Position numbers and translations under genes: made by a program
In this document: piece after piece, positions 42,585 to 51,344 of the stretch
How the letters are laid out: every line of letters starts with the position of its first letter
Position numbering within the stretch: the first letter of the stretch is position 1
Notes under the pieces: model-generated
Databases searched by the model: none
What the model saw: only the letters and a program-made list of their open reading frames with translations
Told to the model about the DNA's origin: nothing
Assembly: GCF_030151385.1 (NCBI RefSeq)
Contig: NZ_JASLDS010000010.1
Location: forward strand, 1 to 60,601
From: Soonwooa sp.
GTDB taxonomy: Bacteria > Bacteroidota > Bacteroidia > Flavobacteriales > Weeksellaceae
Direction of reading: 5' to 3'
Length of the DNA stretch: 60,601 bases

Positions 42585-43163
42585 TTATTCGAAGACGCGA
42601 TAGATGTCGAACCAATAATTTTTTAAACTATCCTTTGGATTATAATAAGTGTTAATGAGGACCATTGTTTTTGATATGTTGATATAATGATAAGCTGTAT
42701 CTGTTTTATTCTGATAAGTTAATAGCTTGATTTTGTCACCAAAAAAACTATTATCATATTGCTCCTGTATAACTTTATACTCAATGTTTTCTTTGTTTAG
42801 TAAAGCGTAGATATCTTGTTTGGTGCTAATTTTAGATGGATTCTGTAGATATAAGTATTCACGAAAAATGATTTTTTTATTTGCGTTATCAGCAACATAA
42901 GCAATGAATTTTCCTTTGGTATTCTTTATTAAATACTTATCGAATTTTTCAAAATTTGCTGCAAAACCGATAAGTGGTTCCTTTTGAGGGGGAATATTAC
43001 AATACATGATTTTGTCTTTGGGAAGTGGATAGCTATTTAATCCCACAAGTGAAATTTTATCTTTAGAAGCGAAAATCCGATCATCAAATTTCTCTTGACA
43101 TGAAGATAGAAACAATGCATTTGCAATGATAAAAAATTTGAAATATCGAATGCTAGATTCCAT
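42585..43163 (-). CDS. Lipoprotein of unknown function
   Basis: A 192-residue protein with a membrane-targeting N terminus and lipobox FLSSC (about residues 18-22). The rest is mostly beta with no domain I recognise (YPLPKDKIMYCNIPPQKEPLIGF, NKENIEYKVIQEQYD). It is a single minus-strand gene facing away from the GC-rich element. Confidence 0.65.
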   Translation of the reverse strand: MESSIRYFKFFIIANALFLSSCQEKFDDRIFASKDKISLVGLNSYPLPKDKIMYCNIPPQKEPLIGFAANFEKFDKYLIKNTKGKFIAYVADNANKKIIFREYLYLQNPSKISTKQDIYALLNKENIEYKVIQEQYDNSFFGDKIKLLTYQNKTDTAYHYINISKTMVLINTYYNPKDSLKNYWFDIYRVFE

Positions 43164-43481
43164 TTGTTAATCTTTTGTGTAAGTGTTTTATTTAATTAAG
43201 TTTTATGTAGCTTGGATAAGGAAGAGTTAGCCGGATGTTTAAAACTACAAATATCTTTTCTATTTGTCAGCTTGTTTGATGATTATTATTGAATTAAATC
43301 TTTGTCCGAATTTGATTTTTAACTCAGTTAAAAAAAGCATCAAAATTTAGAAATGATTGTGATGTAGGATTAATAAAAAAAAATTAAATATGCTTTTTTG
43401 TTTTTCTCAAGCTTTTCAACAAAATTATTACACCAAAGTCAAATATTCTGCCGAAATAGCTATCTTTATAACTGTATTTGC
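43164..43481. other. AT-rich intergenic stretch
   Basis: About 320 bp with no gene I can support. Overlapping short ORFs on both strands run from here into the GC-rich element and look spurious. No clear promoter or hairpin was found. Confidence 0.5.
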
Positions 43482-43640
43482 GTGAGGGCGAAGCGCATTG
43501 TTGGAGCTCCTTTTTTGAGAAATGGAAAAAGAATTGGCAAAAAAAGAGCGACTGCGCGTAGACCGACCGCTTGCAGCGCGGGGCGAGCGAAGCGAGCCTA
43601 ATGGCGGCAAGTGGGCCTAATGGCGGCAAGTGGGCACGCC
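43482..43640. repeat. GC-rich interspersed element upstream of the peroxidase gene
   Basis: About 160 bp of clearly higher GC than the surroundings, with GAGGGCGAAGCGCATTGTTG at the left and a direct 19-bp duplication GCCTAATGGCGGCAAGTGG (43596-43614 and 43615-43633) at the right, ending GGGCACGCCC. It looks like an interspersed non-coding element, not a gene. It ends only about 16 bp before the peroxidase ATG, so it probably replaces or contains that gene's promoter region. Confidence 0.65.
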
Positions 43641-43656
43641 CAAAATTTTATAAATT

Positions 43657-44190
43657 ATGAAATACTTACTGATTATGTTATTTGGATTGTTTAGTTGTAC
43701 AAAAGGAAATTCGCAAGCGAAGTCGATACATAGCTTTAAAGTTGAGGCTTTAGATGGTAGCACGATTGATTTTTCGAACTTCAAAGGGAAGAAAATTTTG
43801 GTCGTAAATACTGCGTCAGAGTGCGGTTTTACACCACAATATAAAGAGCTTGAATCTTTGTACGAAACTTATAAAGACAAACTGGTGATTGTGGGATTTC
43901 CGGCAAACAACTTTGGCGGACAAGAACCGGGCAGTAACCAAGAAATTGCTAGTTTTTGCGAGAAGAATTATGGTGTGACGTTTCCGATGGCTGCAAAGAT
44001 TTCGGTGAAAGGAGATGATATGGCGCCCATTTATAAATTCTTGACCAAAAAGGAGGAGAATGGTGTTAAAAACACTTCTATTTTGTGGAATTTTACAAAA
44101 ATTCTATTGGACGAAAAAGGTTATGTCATTGATAGTTTTATGAGTACGACCAAACCAAATAGTGATAAAATAACGAAATATTTGCAATAA
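43657..44190 (+). CDS. Glutathione peroxidase family lipoprotein
   Basis: A 177-residue thiol peroxidase. The catalytic tetrad is complete: Cys56 in TASECGFT (Cys, not selenocysteine), Gln89 in FGGQEPG, and Trp144-Asn145 in ILWNF; a second Cys (Cys101, SFCEKNYGVTF) is placed to be the resolving cysteine used by thioredoxin-dependent members. The N terminus has a lipobox GLFSC (Cys14), so the protein is probably exported and lipid-anchored, which is not the usual cytoplasmic form. A perfect palindromic terminator follows. Confidence 0.92.
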   Translation: MKYLLIMLFGLFSCTKGNSQAKSIHSFKVEALDGSTIDFSNFKGKKILVVNTASECGFTPQYKELESLYETYKDKLVIVGFPANNFGGQEPGSNQEIASFCEKNYGVTFPMAAKISVKGDDMAPIYKFLTKKEENGVKNTSILWNFTKILLDEKGYVIDSFMSTTKPNSDKITKYLQ

Positions 44191-44219
44191 AAAAAGAACC
44201 TCAATTGAGGTTCTTTTTT
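44190..44219. terminator. Bidirectional terminator after the peroxidase gene
   Basis: Palindrome AAAAAAGAACCTCAATTGAGGTTCTTTTTT with A- and T-runs, between the peroxidase and the convergent DUF4377 gene. Confidence 0.9.
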
Positions 44220-44223
44220 GTTA

Positions 44224-44568
44224 TTAAGGTTCTCTTTTTGTTTTCGAGAGTTGTTTGATTAATGTATACTTTATCGAACTTGAATCCGCTGGTGGATTTT
44301 CGATTTTTGATGTGCTGACCGTCAACACATAATCGTAACCTGGTTGATAGTTGAATCCATCAATATTGCTGTAGAAATACGTCCATTGGTCTGTCGGTTT
44401 TTCGCGAACCAACATACATTTTTGTTGTCCTGCACCTGCAGAACAGTCTTTTTGTTCAGCGCTTACAAACAAGGTTTTGATGCTTGTGTTTTCGGAAGTT
44501 TGGACGCTACATTGTGCCAAAGAGAATAATACAACTCCCGCGAATAGACTTTTTGTAATTGATTTCAT
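44224..44568 (-). CDS. DUF4377 lipoprotein
   Basis: A 114-residue lipoprotein with lipobox LAQC (about residues 17-20 from the chosen start) and a DUF4377 domain recognised by KCMLVREKPTDQWTYFYSNIDGFNYQPGYDYVLTV. Related domains occur in heat-shock HslJ-like META proteins. The ATG at 44568 is preferred (MKSITKSLFAG); one lies two codons upstream. Function unknown. Confidence 0.8.
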   Translation of the reverse strand: MKSITKSLFAGVVLFSLAQCSVQTSENTSIKTLFVSAEQKDCSAGAGQQKCMLVREKPTDQWTYFYSNIDGFNYQPGYDYVLTVSTSKIENPPADSSSIKYTLIKQLSKTKREP

Positions 44569-44684
44569 AAGCATTTATTTATTTTCAAAACTTGTGTCAA
44601 GTATTATGCCAACGGGGTTTTTTCAAAAAAAATCGGAACCTAAAAATAGATTCCGATTTGTATTTTTCTATGTTTGAAATAGTT

Positions 44685-46352
44685 TTAAGACTTATTCAAT
44701 TTGCTATGTTTTCTGCCGTATGCAAAGTAGATAACCAAACCAATCGCAAACCATAATCCGAACCAAAACCAGTTGTTATGCGTCATACCTGTTAATAGGT
44801 AAAGACAAGAGCTTAGTCCAACCAATGGTATTAATGAAAGATTTTTGGTAAATGCTAAAAAGACTAACACAAAATTGATCAATAAAAATACAGTAACCGA
44901 AAGTCGGAATTCGCCTTCTACAGGATCGCTCCAGTCTAATAAAGTATGGAAAAACTCTGGCTGCCAAAAGTAAAAGAAGATTAAGCCGCCAAGGAAAACA
45001 ATCGGAAAAATATATTTCGAATTGATATAAGGCATATGGAATCTTCCCTTGATTTTTTCTTTTGGTGGAAGCATCAAAACACCTGCACAAACCAATACAA
45101 ACGCGAAAATTGTCCCAATACTTGTAAAGTCAAGAATAAAGGTTTTATCTGTAAAGAAGATCGGAATCCCTACAACAATACCTGTAACAATCGTCGCAAA
45201 AGACGGTACTTTATTCTTACTGTGCACTTCTTGGAATTTTTTCGGAATCAATCCATCGCGGCTCATCGCCATCCAAATTCTAGGTTGTCCCATTTGGAAC
45301 ACCAAAAGTACAGTTGTAATCGCCACAATTGCAATTAAAGCCACAACAAATTCCATCCATGGAATATTTAGATTTTCCTTTTGGAAGACAAAAGCTAAAG
45401 GATCACCAATGCCATCGAATTTTCTGTAATCTACCAATCCTGTTAGTGTTAAGGTCAATACAATATAGATTGCGGTACAAAGTCCTAATGAGATCATCAT
45501 ACCGCGAGGCAAATCACGTTGTGGATTTTTAGTTTCTTCTGATAAAACACTCAATGCATCAAATCCGATATAAGCGAAGAAAACGCCACTAACCGCCGAC
45601 ATAACACCAGAAAAACCATTAGGCATCATACTTTTAACACCTTCGTTGTTGGTCGGGAACCAGTTGCCTGTGTTAACATAAGCTACACCAACTGCAATAA
45701 CCAATAGGATGACAAATAGTTTTAGAATTACGAAGAAATTGTTAACGTTTTTACTTTCTTTTATACCTTGATAACAAAGCCAAGTGATAATTCCGTTAAT
45801 CATTAAAGCTGGTAAATCAAAGATAATTCTGAGGTTGCCAATAACAGGCGCAGTTGCCCAAGCATTAATTAATTCTTTGTTGAGAGAACCACTTGCTACA
45901 GCTTTTTTAGCTTCCGTATAGCTGCACGTCAAATAATCGGGAATGTGAATGCCAATTCGGCTCATAAAACTTGTGAAGTAATCGGACCACGAAAAGGCAA
46001 CATAGATATTACCAAAACTATATTCCATAATAAGTGCCCAGCCAATAACCCAAGCAATTAATTCTCCAAAACTGGCGTAGGCATAGGTGTACGCACTTCC
46101 GGCAGTTGGTATTCTACTCGCAAATTCTGCGTAACAAATGGCTGTAAAGGCACAAGCAAATCCACAGATTAGATACAAAATAATAACACCAGGACCACCA
46201 CGGAAAATTGCCTCGCCCAAACTGCTAAAACTTCCTGCTCCGATAATGGCTGCAATTCCAAAAAATACGATGTCCCAAGTGCCCAAAACACGATTCAGCT
46301 GACCTTGGTTAGGATCTGTTGAATATTGTTTTCTTCTAAAAAGTGAATTCAT
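44685..46352 (-). CDS. Cationic amino acid transporter-type APC permease
   Basis: A 555-residue membrane transporter with about 12-14 helices. GTWDIVFFGIAAIIGAGSFSSLGEA and FACAFTAICYAEFASRIPTAGSAYTYAYASFGEL are signatures of the CAT group of the APC superfamily. The substrate may be cationic or other amino acids. It is a single minus-strand gene. Its neighbour on the other side is a 600-bp intergenic stretch with an imperfect-palindrome repeat. Confidence 0.9.
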   Translation of the reverse strand: MNSLFRRKQYSTDPNQGQLNRVLGTWDIVFFGIAAIIGAGSFSSLGEAIFRGGPGVIILYLICGFACAFTAICYAEFASRIPTAGSAYTYAYASFGELIAWVIGWALIMEYSFGNIYVAFSWSDYFTSFMSRIGIHIPDYLTCSYTEAKKAVASGSLNKELINAWATAPVIGNLRIIFDLPALMINGIITWLCYQGIKESKNVNNFFVILKLFVILLVIAVGVAYVNTGNWFPTNNEGVKSMMPNGFSGVMSAVSGVFFAYIGFDALSVLSEETKNPQRDLPRGMMISLGLCTAIYIVLTLTLTGLVDYRKFDGIGDPLAFVFQKENLNIPWMEFVVALIAIVAITTVLLVFQMGQPRIWMAMSRDGLIPKKFQEVHSKNKVPSFATIVTGIVVGIPIFFTDKTFILDFTSIGTIFAFVLVCAGVLMLPPKEKIKGRFHMPYINSKYIFPIVFLGGLIFFYFWQPEFFHTLLDWSDPVEGEFRLSVTVFLLINFVLVFLAFTKNLSLIPLVGLSSCLYLLTGMTHNNWFWFGLWFAIGLVIYFAYGRKHSKLNKS

Positions 46353-46674
46353 TAATAGTAGTTTATTTTTGAAAATAAAAACAAATGTAACAAAATTTTG
46401 ATAGGCTGTTAGCTTTATGTTAATAAACTTAAACTTTGTTAAAGTTCAATTTGTTCGATATTTTTGATATTTCTCTGTAAAGCTTTTCTTTTTTAAGGAA
46501 AAAATCTTTTAAACATTGTTAAACAGAGAATTTGACTTTAATTTCAATATTTTTTGGATGAAGATTTTTCTTCTAAGAATTGAGGATTTTCTAATGATGT
46601 AATTTTCGGTTTTTTACAAATGCCTCTTTAAATTTTTTGATTGTCCGCTTAGTTACCCAAATTAAGAAAACAAT
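46353..46674. other. Intergenic AT-rich stretch
   Basis: Divergent region between the permease and the TPR gene. Apart from the AT-rich sequence expected of promoters I see no gene or repeat before 46675, and nothing more between 46766 and 46900. Confidence 0.5.
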
Positions 46675-46765
46675 GTCATTCAGAGCGAAGCGAAGAATCT
46701 CAAACATTTGATTCTAAGAGATTCCTCCTGCGTCGGAAATCGAAGATTCGGCGTAGCCAATGACA
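46675..46765. repeat. Imperfect palindromic repeat (TGTCATT...AATGACA)
   Basis: A 91-bp element with outer arms TGTCATT / AATGACA and inner inverted pairs GAATCTC / GAGATTC. The wording TGTCATTCAGAGCGAAGCG followed by GAATCTC is a type of interspersed repeat often seen in Bacteroidota intergenic DNA. Only one copy is in the window. It probably forms a long hairpin in RNA. Confidence 0.65.
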
Positions 46766-46900
46766 AGCTTTGTTAAAAAAATAACTTAGGCACAATTACG
46801 GATAATCATTTAAATTTTATTGGTGAAATTTTTTAATAGGCTTTCGGTTTTAAAGTTTATTTTAAATTAAATATTTTTGTGTTTTAAAAGCTTTTGTAAG

Positions 46901-46931
46901 TTGCTTAGATAATAAGTTTTCCTTATTTTCG
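46901..46931 (+). promoter_or_regulatory. Possible promoter of the TPR gene
   Basis: TTG (46901-46903), a 20-bp spacer and TATTTTCG (46924-46931), about 45 bp before the ATG at 46977. One mismatch to the -7 consensus and slightly long spacing. Confidence 0.35.
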
Positions 46932-46976
46932 TTTCGTAACTATAACATCAGTTTCAGCAAAAAGTTTTAGACTTAG

Positions 46977-49952
46977 ATGAATTCAAAAAAAATAATCCTT
47001 GCGTCATTGATTTCTTTCTACGGAATCTCACAAGCGCAACAATCAAAATACTTTAACGACAAAGAGGCCTATCGCTACAACTTAGCGGAAAACCTTTACC
47101 AAACAAAAATCTACGGCGCATCTCAGTACGAGTACGCACGACAGTATTTTTATAATCAGACTTTGTCGGAGTCCAAAAAAGAAGCGGCTTTGTTTTTTAA
47201 CCAAGTTATTTCGATGATTCTTCAACAAAATCATGCGGAGGAAGGTTTTGAAGCTTTTATGAAAGAATATCCAAAGTCTTCATTTTTTGCGCAAGCCAAC
47301 GGTCCTTTGGCAGATTATTATTTAGCAAAGAAAGATTTTCCAAAAGCTTTGGAGACTTTGCAAAAGATTAATCAATACCAATTGAGCCAAGAGGAAAACA
47401 CGCAATACATCATGAAGTTGGGGTATGCCAAATTTATGACTGGTGATTCTGCTGGAGCCATCGATGCCTTGGAAGAAGCCTACAAAAATGCTTCTAACGA
47501 GAATGATAAAGCAGGAGTTGCCTATATGTTGGGACATTTGTATTATGCCGATCATCAAAATGATAAGGCTTTTAGTTATTTTGACCAAGTGAAATTTAAT
47601 GAGCAATATGCGGCGATGGTGCGTCCATATTATGTTCAGATGTATTTTAACAACAAAGATTATGATAAAGCAATTTCTGAAGCCAAAGATCTTTTAGCAT
47701 CGGGAACTTCATCAGCTTACGAAAATGAAATCCAAAAGATAATAGGAGAGAGCTACTTTATGAAAGGTGACTATCAATCCGCTTATCATTATCTTAAAAA
47801 ATATTTTGACAAAGCTGGAAATCCGTCGGAAAGTGATCTTTACGAAATGGGATTTGTTGCTGCAAAGGCTGGTAAATCAGAGGATGCCGTTAATTATTAT
47901 AACCAATTGATTAACAGTAATTCGCCATTGGCGCAAAACGCGTACTACCAATTGGGAAATGCTTATTTACAGACCAACAAAAAGCAAGAAGCTCTTTCTG
48001 CATACAAAAATGCTGCTGATATGCAATATGATCCCAAAGTTCAGCAATTGGCTTTGGAACAATATGCAAAATTGAGCTATGATATTGGAAATCCTTTTGA
48101 GACAGCGCCAAAAGTTATTCAACGTTATGTTGACAAATATCCGAAATCGCCCAAATCGGCTGAAATGAAAAGTCTGTTGGTGAAATCTTATTTGTATTCT
48201 GGAAACTACCAAGAGACATTAAATGCTCTAAAGAAAATTGATAACAAAACACCAGAAACCAACAAAATAGAGCAGGAGGTTGCCTATCTTTTGGGTTCGG
48301 AAGAATTTAATAAAGGTAATTACGATGCAGCTGAGCAATATTTTAAACAAAGTTTGCAATACAACTTAAACAAAGAATTTGCGAAAAAAGCACAGTATTG
48401 GTTGGGGCAAACTTACTATCAAAAAGGAGATTATCGTTCTGCAATTATTGCTTATTTAAAACTAGAAAATGAGACTGCCGAAAATTTCCCAGAGCGCGAG
48501 CAATTGGATTACGATTTGGGTTATGCCTATTTTAAAAATAAAAACTTCGAATCTGCACAAGAACATTTTAAGGAATATTTGAGATTCCCAAGACCAGAGT
48601 TTAAGGCTGATGCAGAATTGCGTTTGGCAGATACTTATTACGCTGATAACAAGTTGAACGAAGCAATTGACATCTACAACAAAGCAGATGGTGCTGCAGA
48701 TTATATTCTGTTCCAAAAAGCAATGGCTTTAGGTTTTAAAGGCGATACTGTTGCTAAAATCACTGAGCTTAAAAAGTTGATTTCGTCTTATCCAAATAGC
48801 GAATATAAGGATGATGCACAATACGAAATTGGGACAGCTTATGCTTCAAATGATGATTTTGCCAACTCTAATAATTATTTCGACCAAGTTATCAAAACCA
48901 GTCCAGATAAAGACTTAGTGGCAAATGCGCAAATCTATCGTGCTCAGAATTACATCGATCAAAATCAAATTGATAAAGCCTTAACTGAGTTAAAACAACT
49001 TGGAACGCAATACAAAAATTCAGCTTACGCCGATAAAATTGTTGCAGCGTCGCGTCCAGCTTATGTTAAAAAAGGAGATATTTCAGGTTACGAAAGCTTT
49101 GCTAAAAGTCTTGGTGTTAACATTTCGAGCACCGAAAAAGATCAACTTAATTTGACTTTAGCACAAGAAAGCTATGCTAAAAAAGACTTTGCAAAAGCAA
49201 TTACTTATTACGAAAAATATTTAGCAAACGATCCTACAGGTTCTAGTTTTTATCAAGCACAATACGAGTTGGGCGAAAGCTATTATCAAAGTAAAAACCT
49301 AAGTAAAGCTTTATTGATTCTTCAAAATGTTGCCGATTTTCAAAATGATTATCAGCAAGATGCCCAAGTTAGGTTGGCGCAAATCTACATCAACCAAGGT
49401 AAATCTGCGGATGCGCAGAAATACTTAGAAGCTGTTGCAAACTCTAATGATGCGAGTATCAAGAATTTTGCTGCTTTAGAATTGATGAAAATCTATGCTG
49501 AGAAAAAGGAATTTTCAAAAGCTGAGCAATATGCAGATTCGGTATTAAAAAATACTAAAAACTCTGCAGCTGTTTTGGAACAAGCTAAAATTGTAAAAGC
49601 AAGAGGTGCAATGCAAAGTGGAAAAGATAAAGACGCGCAGACAGCTTTTGCTGCTCTAGAAAAATCTTCGAATCCAGAAGTTGCAGCCGAAGCACTTTAT
49701 GCAAAAGCTTATTATCAGAACAAAGGAAAAGCATTCAAAAGCAGTAATGAAACGATTTTCAAACTCGCAAACAATTATGCTTCCGAAGAATATTGGGGTG
49801 CAAAAGCTTTGGTGATTATGGCTAAAAACTATTTGGCTCTAAAAGATAATTATCAAGCATCATACACTTGTGACCAAATCATCAACAATTATGGTGATTT
49901 CCCAGATGTTGTTGCCGAAGCTAAAGAAGTAAAAGCGCAAATCAAAAAGTAA
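46977..49952 (+). CDS. Large tetratricopeptide-repeat protein
   Basis: A 991-residue exported or periplasmic protein with a short signal peptide (MNSKKIILASLISFYGISQAQ) and at least 20 TPR units in a row, for example AYYQLGNAYLQTNKKQEALSAYKNA, KAQYWLGQTYYQKGDYRSAIIAYLKL and AQYELGESYYQSKNLSKALLILQNV. It has no catalytic domain. TPR arrays scaffold protein complexes. The same strand carries a plug-less outer-membrane barrel 1.4 kb on, and large TPR proteins of this kind are often next to such barrels in Flavobacteria, so a periplasmic partner of the barrel is a fair inference. Confidence 0.88.
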   Translation: MNSKKIILASLISFYGISQAQQSKYFNDKEAYRYNLAENLYQTKIYGASQYEYARQYFYNQTLSESKKEAALFFNQVISMILQQNHAEEGFEAFMKEYPKSSFFAQANGPLADYYLAKKDFPKALETLQKINQYQLSQEENTQYIMKLGYAKFMTGDSAGAIDALEEAYKNASNENDKAGVAYMLGHLYYADHQNDKAFSYFDQVKFNEQYAAMVRPYYVQMYFNNKDYDKAISEAKDLLASGTSSAYENEIQKIIGESYFMKGDYQSAYHYLKKYFDKAGNPSESDLYEMGFVAAKAGKSEDAVNYYNQLINSNSPLAQNAYYQLGNAYLQTNKKQEALSAYKNAADMQYDPKVQQLALEQYAKLSYDIGNPFETAPKVIQRYVDKYPKSPKSAEMKSLLVKSYLYSGNYQETLNALKKIDNKTPETNKIEQEVAYLLGSEEFNKGNYDAAEQYFKQSLQYNLNKEFAKKAQYWLGQTYYQKGDYRSAIIAYLKLENETAENFPEREQLDYDLGYAYFKNKNFESAQEHFKEYLRFPRPEFKADAELRLADTYYADNKLNEAIDIYNKADGAADYILFQKAMALGFKGDTVAKITELKKLISSYPNSEYKDDAQYEIGTAYASNDDFANSNNYFDQVIKTSPDKDLVANAQIYRAQNYIDQNQIDKALTELKQLGTQYKNSAYADKIVAASRPAYVKKGDISGYESFAKSLGVNISSTEKDQLNLTLAQESYAKKDFAKAITYYEKYLANDPTGSSFYQAQYELGESYYQSKNLSKALLILQNVADFQNDYQQDAQVRLAQIYINQGKSADAQKYLEAVANSNDASIKNFAALELMKIYAEKKEFSKAEQYADSVLKNTKNSAAVLEQAKIVKARGAMQSGKDKDAQTAFAALEKSSNPEVAAEALYAKAYYQNKGKAFKSSNETIFKLANNYASEEYWGAKALVIMAKNYLALKDNYQASYTCDQIINNYGDFPDVVAEAKEVKAQIKK

Positions 49953-49960
49953 TACGTAAA

Positions 49961-50346
49961 GTCCCGAAGGGACGACTTAACAAAGAATAGGACGTAGTCC
50001 TATTATAGTGCAACAAAGGAGATCGTCCCGAAGGGACAAATATTCATAGCCTAGGATGTAATCCTAGGAAATTAACAAAGAATAGGAAACAGTCCTATTA
50101 TTTTGCAACAAAGAAGATTGTCCCGAAGGGACAAACAATCATAACCTAGGATGAAATCCTAGGAAATTAACAAAGAATAGGACGCAGTCCTATTATAAAA
50201 AATAAAGATAAGTGTCCCGAAGGGACAAATATTCATAGCCTAGGATGAAATCCTAGGAGAAATAAGTAAGAAGCAGTCCCCATTGTAACAGATAAAATAA
50301 TCGTCCCAAAGGGACAAACAATAATAGCCTAGGACTCAATCCTAGG
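49961..50346. repeat. Tandem array of three alternating hairpins, about 94-bp period
   Basis: Three palindrome types alternate: A = GTCCC-GAA-GGGAC (49961, 50025, 50120, 50214, 50303), B = AATAGGAC-GTA-GTCCTATT (49986, 50081, 50176, plus a decayed copy near 50265), C = CCTAGGAT-NNN-ATCCTAGG (50050, 50145, 50239, 50328). The distances between successive C copies are 95, 94 and 89 bp. All loops are about three bases. The array fills the whole gap from the TPR stop to 14 bp before the beta-lactamase ATG. Confidence 0.9.
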
Positions 50347-50360
50347 AAAAAAGAGAAAAA

Positions 50361-51245
50361 ATGAATAACATCACAAAAATATTATCAGCAGCAATTGTTG
50401 TATCATCGCAGTTTTTGTTTGCGCAGAAAGACCTTAGTGCAACGATTCAAGGGATTGTTAAAGACAAAAAAGCGAATATAGGTGTTGCAGTTTGGCATCT
50501 CGAAAAGCAAGATACATTGAGTGTTAATGGACATCGACATGTTCCTATGCAAAGTGTTTTTAAGCTTCCTATTGGTTTAGCGATTTTAGATTTGGTGGAT
50601 AAAGGAAAATTTAAGATTGATCAAAAAATAAAATTTACTAAAGAAGAATTACTGCAAGGAACGCACAGTCCAATGCGCGATGCCAATCCCAATGGTGGCG
50701 AATTGCCACTTCGTGAAATGCTGAAATATCTTGTGGCAAATAGTGATAATAATGGTTGCGACATTTTACTTAATAGGATAGGAGGCGTTGATGTTGTTCA
50801 AAAATACATGAATAGAATCGGAATTAAAGACTTCCAGATTGCTACCAATGAACAAGAGATGCACACTGTTTTGGAATTGCAATATCAGAACTACTGGAAT
50901 GCAAATTCGGCAAATGAACTTTTGGAAAAGCTTTATACAAAACCGATTTTAAAAGAAGCTTCAAAAAAAGAAATTATCAAAATCCTTGAAGAAACCAACA
51001 CTGGCGTTAAGCGTCTAAAAGGCGAGTTGCCACAAGGAACTTTGGTGGCGCACAAAACAGGAACATCTTATACTGATGAGGCTGGAAAAACAGCCGCAAC
51101 TAACGATATCGGTGTTATTACTTTGCCTAATAAAGAACATATCATTGTCAGTGTATTTGTTAGTGATTCTTATGAGAAAGAAGCTACTAATGAGAAGATT
51201 ATCGCTGATATTGCAAAGGCGAGTTTCGATTATTACTCGAAATAA
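50361..51245 (+). CDS. Class A beta-lactamase (Chryseobacterium-type ESBL, subclass A2)
   Basis: A 294-residue periplasmic enzyme that opens the beta-lactam ring. Signal peptide MNNITKILSAAIVVSSQFLFAQ. Active-site motifs are intact: Ser65-x-x-Lys68 in MQSVFK, SDN at 127-129 (LVANSDNNGCD), KTG at 231-233 in AHKTGTS. TNEQEMH...QYQNYW is typical of subclass A2 enzymes (CME, CIA, CGA, PER relatives), which hydrolyse extended-spectrum cephalosporins; the exact name is not claimed. It is preceded directly by the hairpin array and followed by the barrel gene. Most likely an intrinsic gene of the genus. Confidence 0.92.
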   Translation: MNNITKILSAAIVVSSQFLFAQKDLSATIQGIVKDKKANIGVAVWHLEKQDTLSVNGHRHVPMQSVFKLPIGLAILDLVDKGKFKIDQKIKFTKEELLQGTHSPMRDANPNGGELPLREMLKYLVANSDNNGCDILLNRIGGVDVVQKYMNRIGIKDFQIATNEQEMHTVLELQYQNYWNANSANELLEKLYTKPILKEASKKEIIKILEETNTGVKRLKGELPQGTLVAHKTGTSYTDEAGKTAATNDIGVITLPNKEHIIVSVFVSDSYEKEATNEKIIADIAKASFDYYSK

Positions 51246-51344
51246 AATTTAGAAATAGAACTCAAATTAATTAAAAAACCGAAAGTCAATTATTAGAAAA
51301 TACGTCTACAAACTATTCGATTTTTTAATCATTTAAAATAAAAA

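Noticed and set aside
43384..43629. Overlapping short ORFs on both strands in the GC-rich element
   Set aside because: They come from the base composition of the element, overlap one another on opposite strands and show no protein-like pattern.
49961..50346. Possible CRISPR array upstream of the beta-lactamase
   Set aside because: Each unit is made of different palindromes and the intervening sequence is itself repeated; there are no unique spacers and no cas genes.
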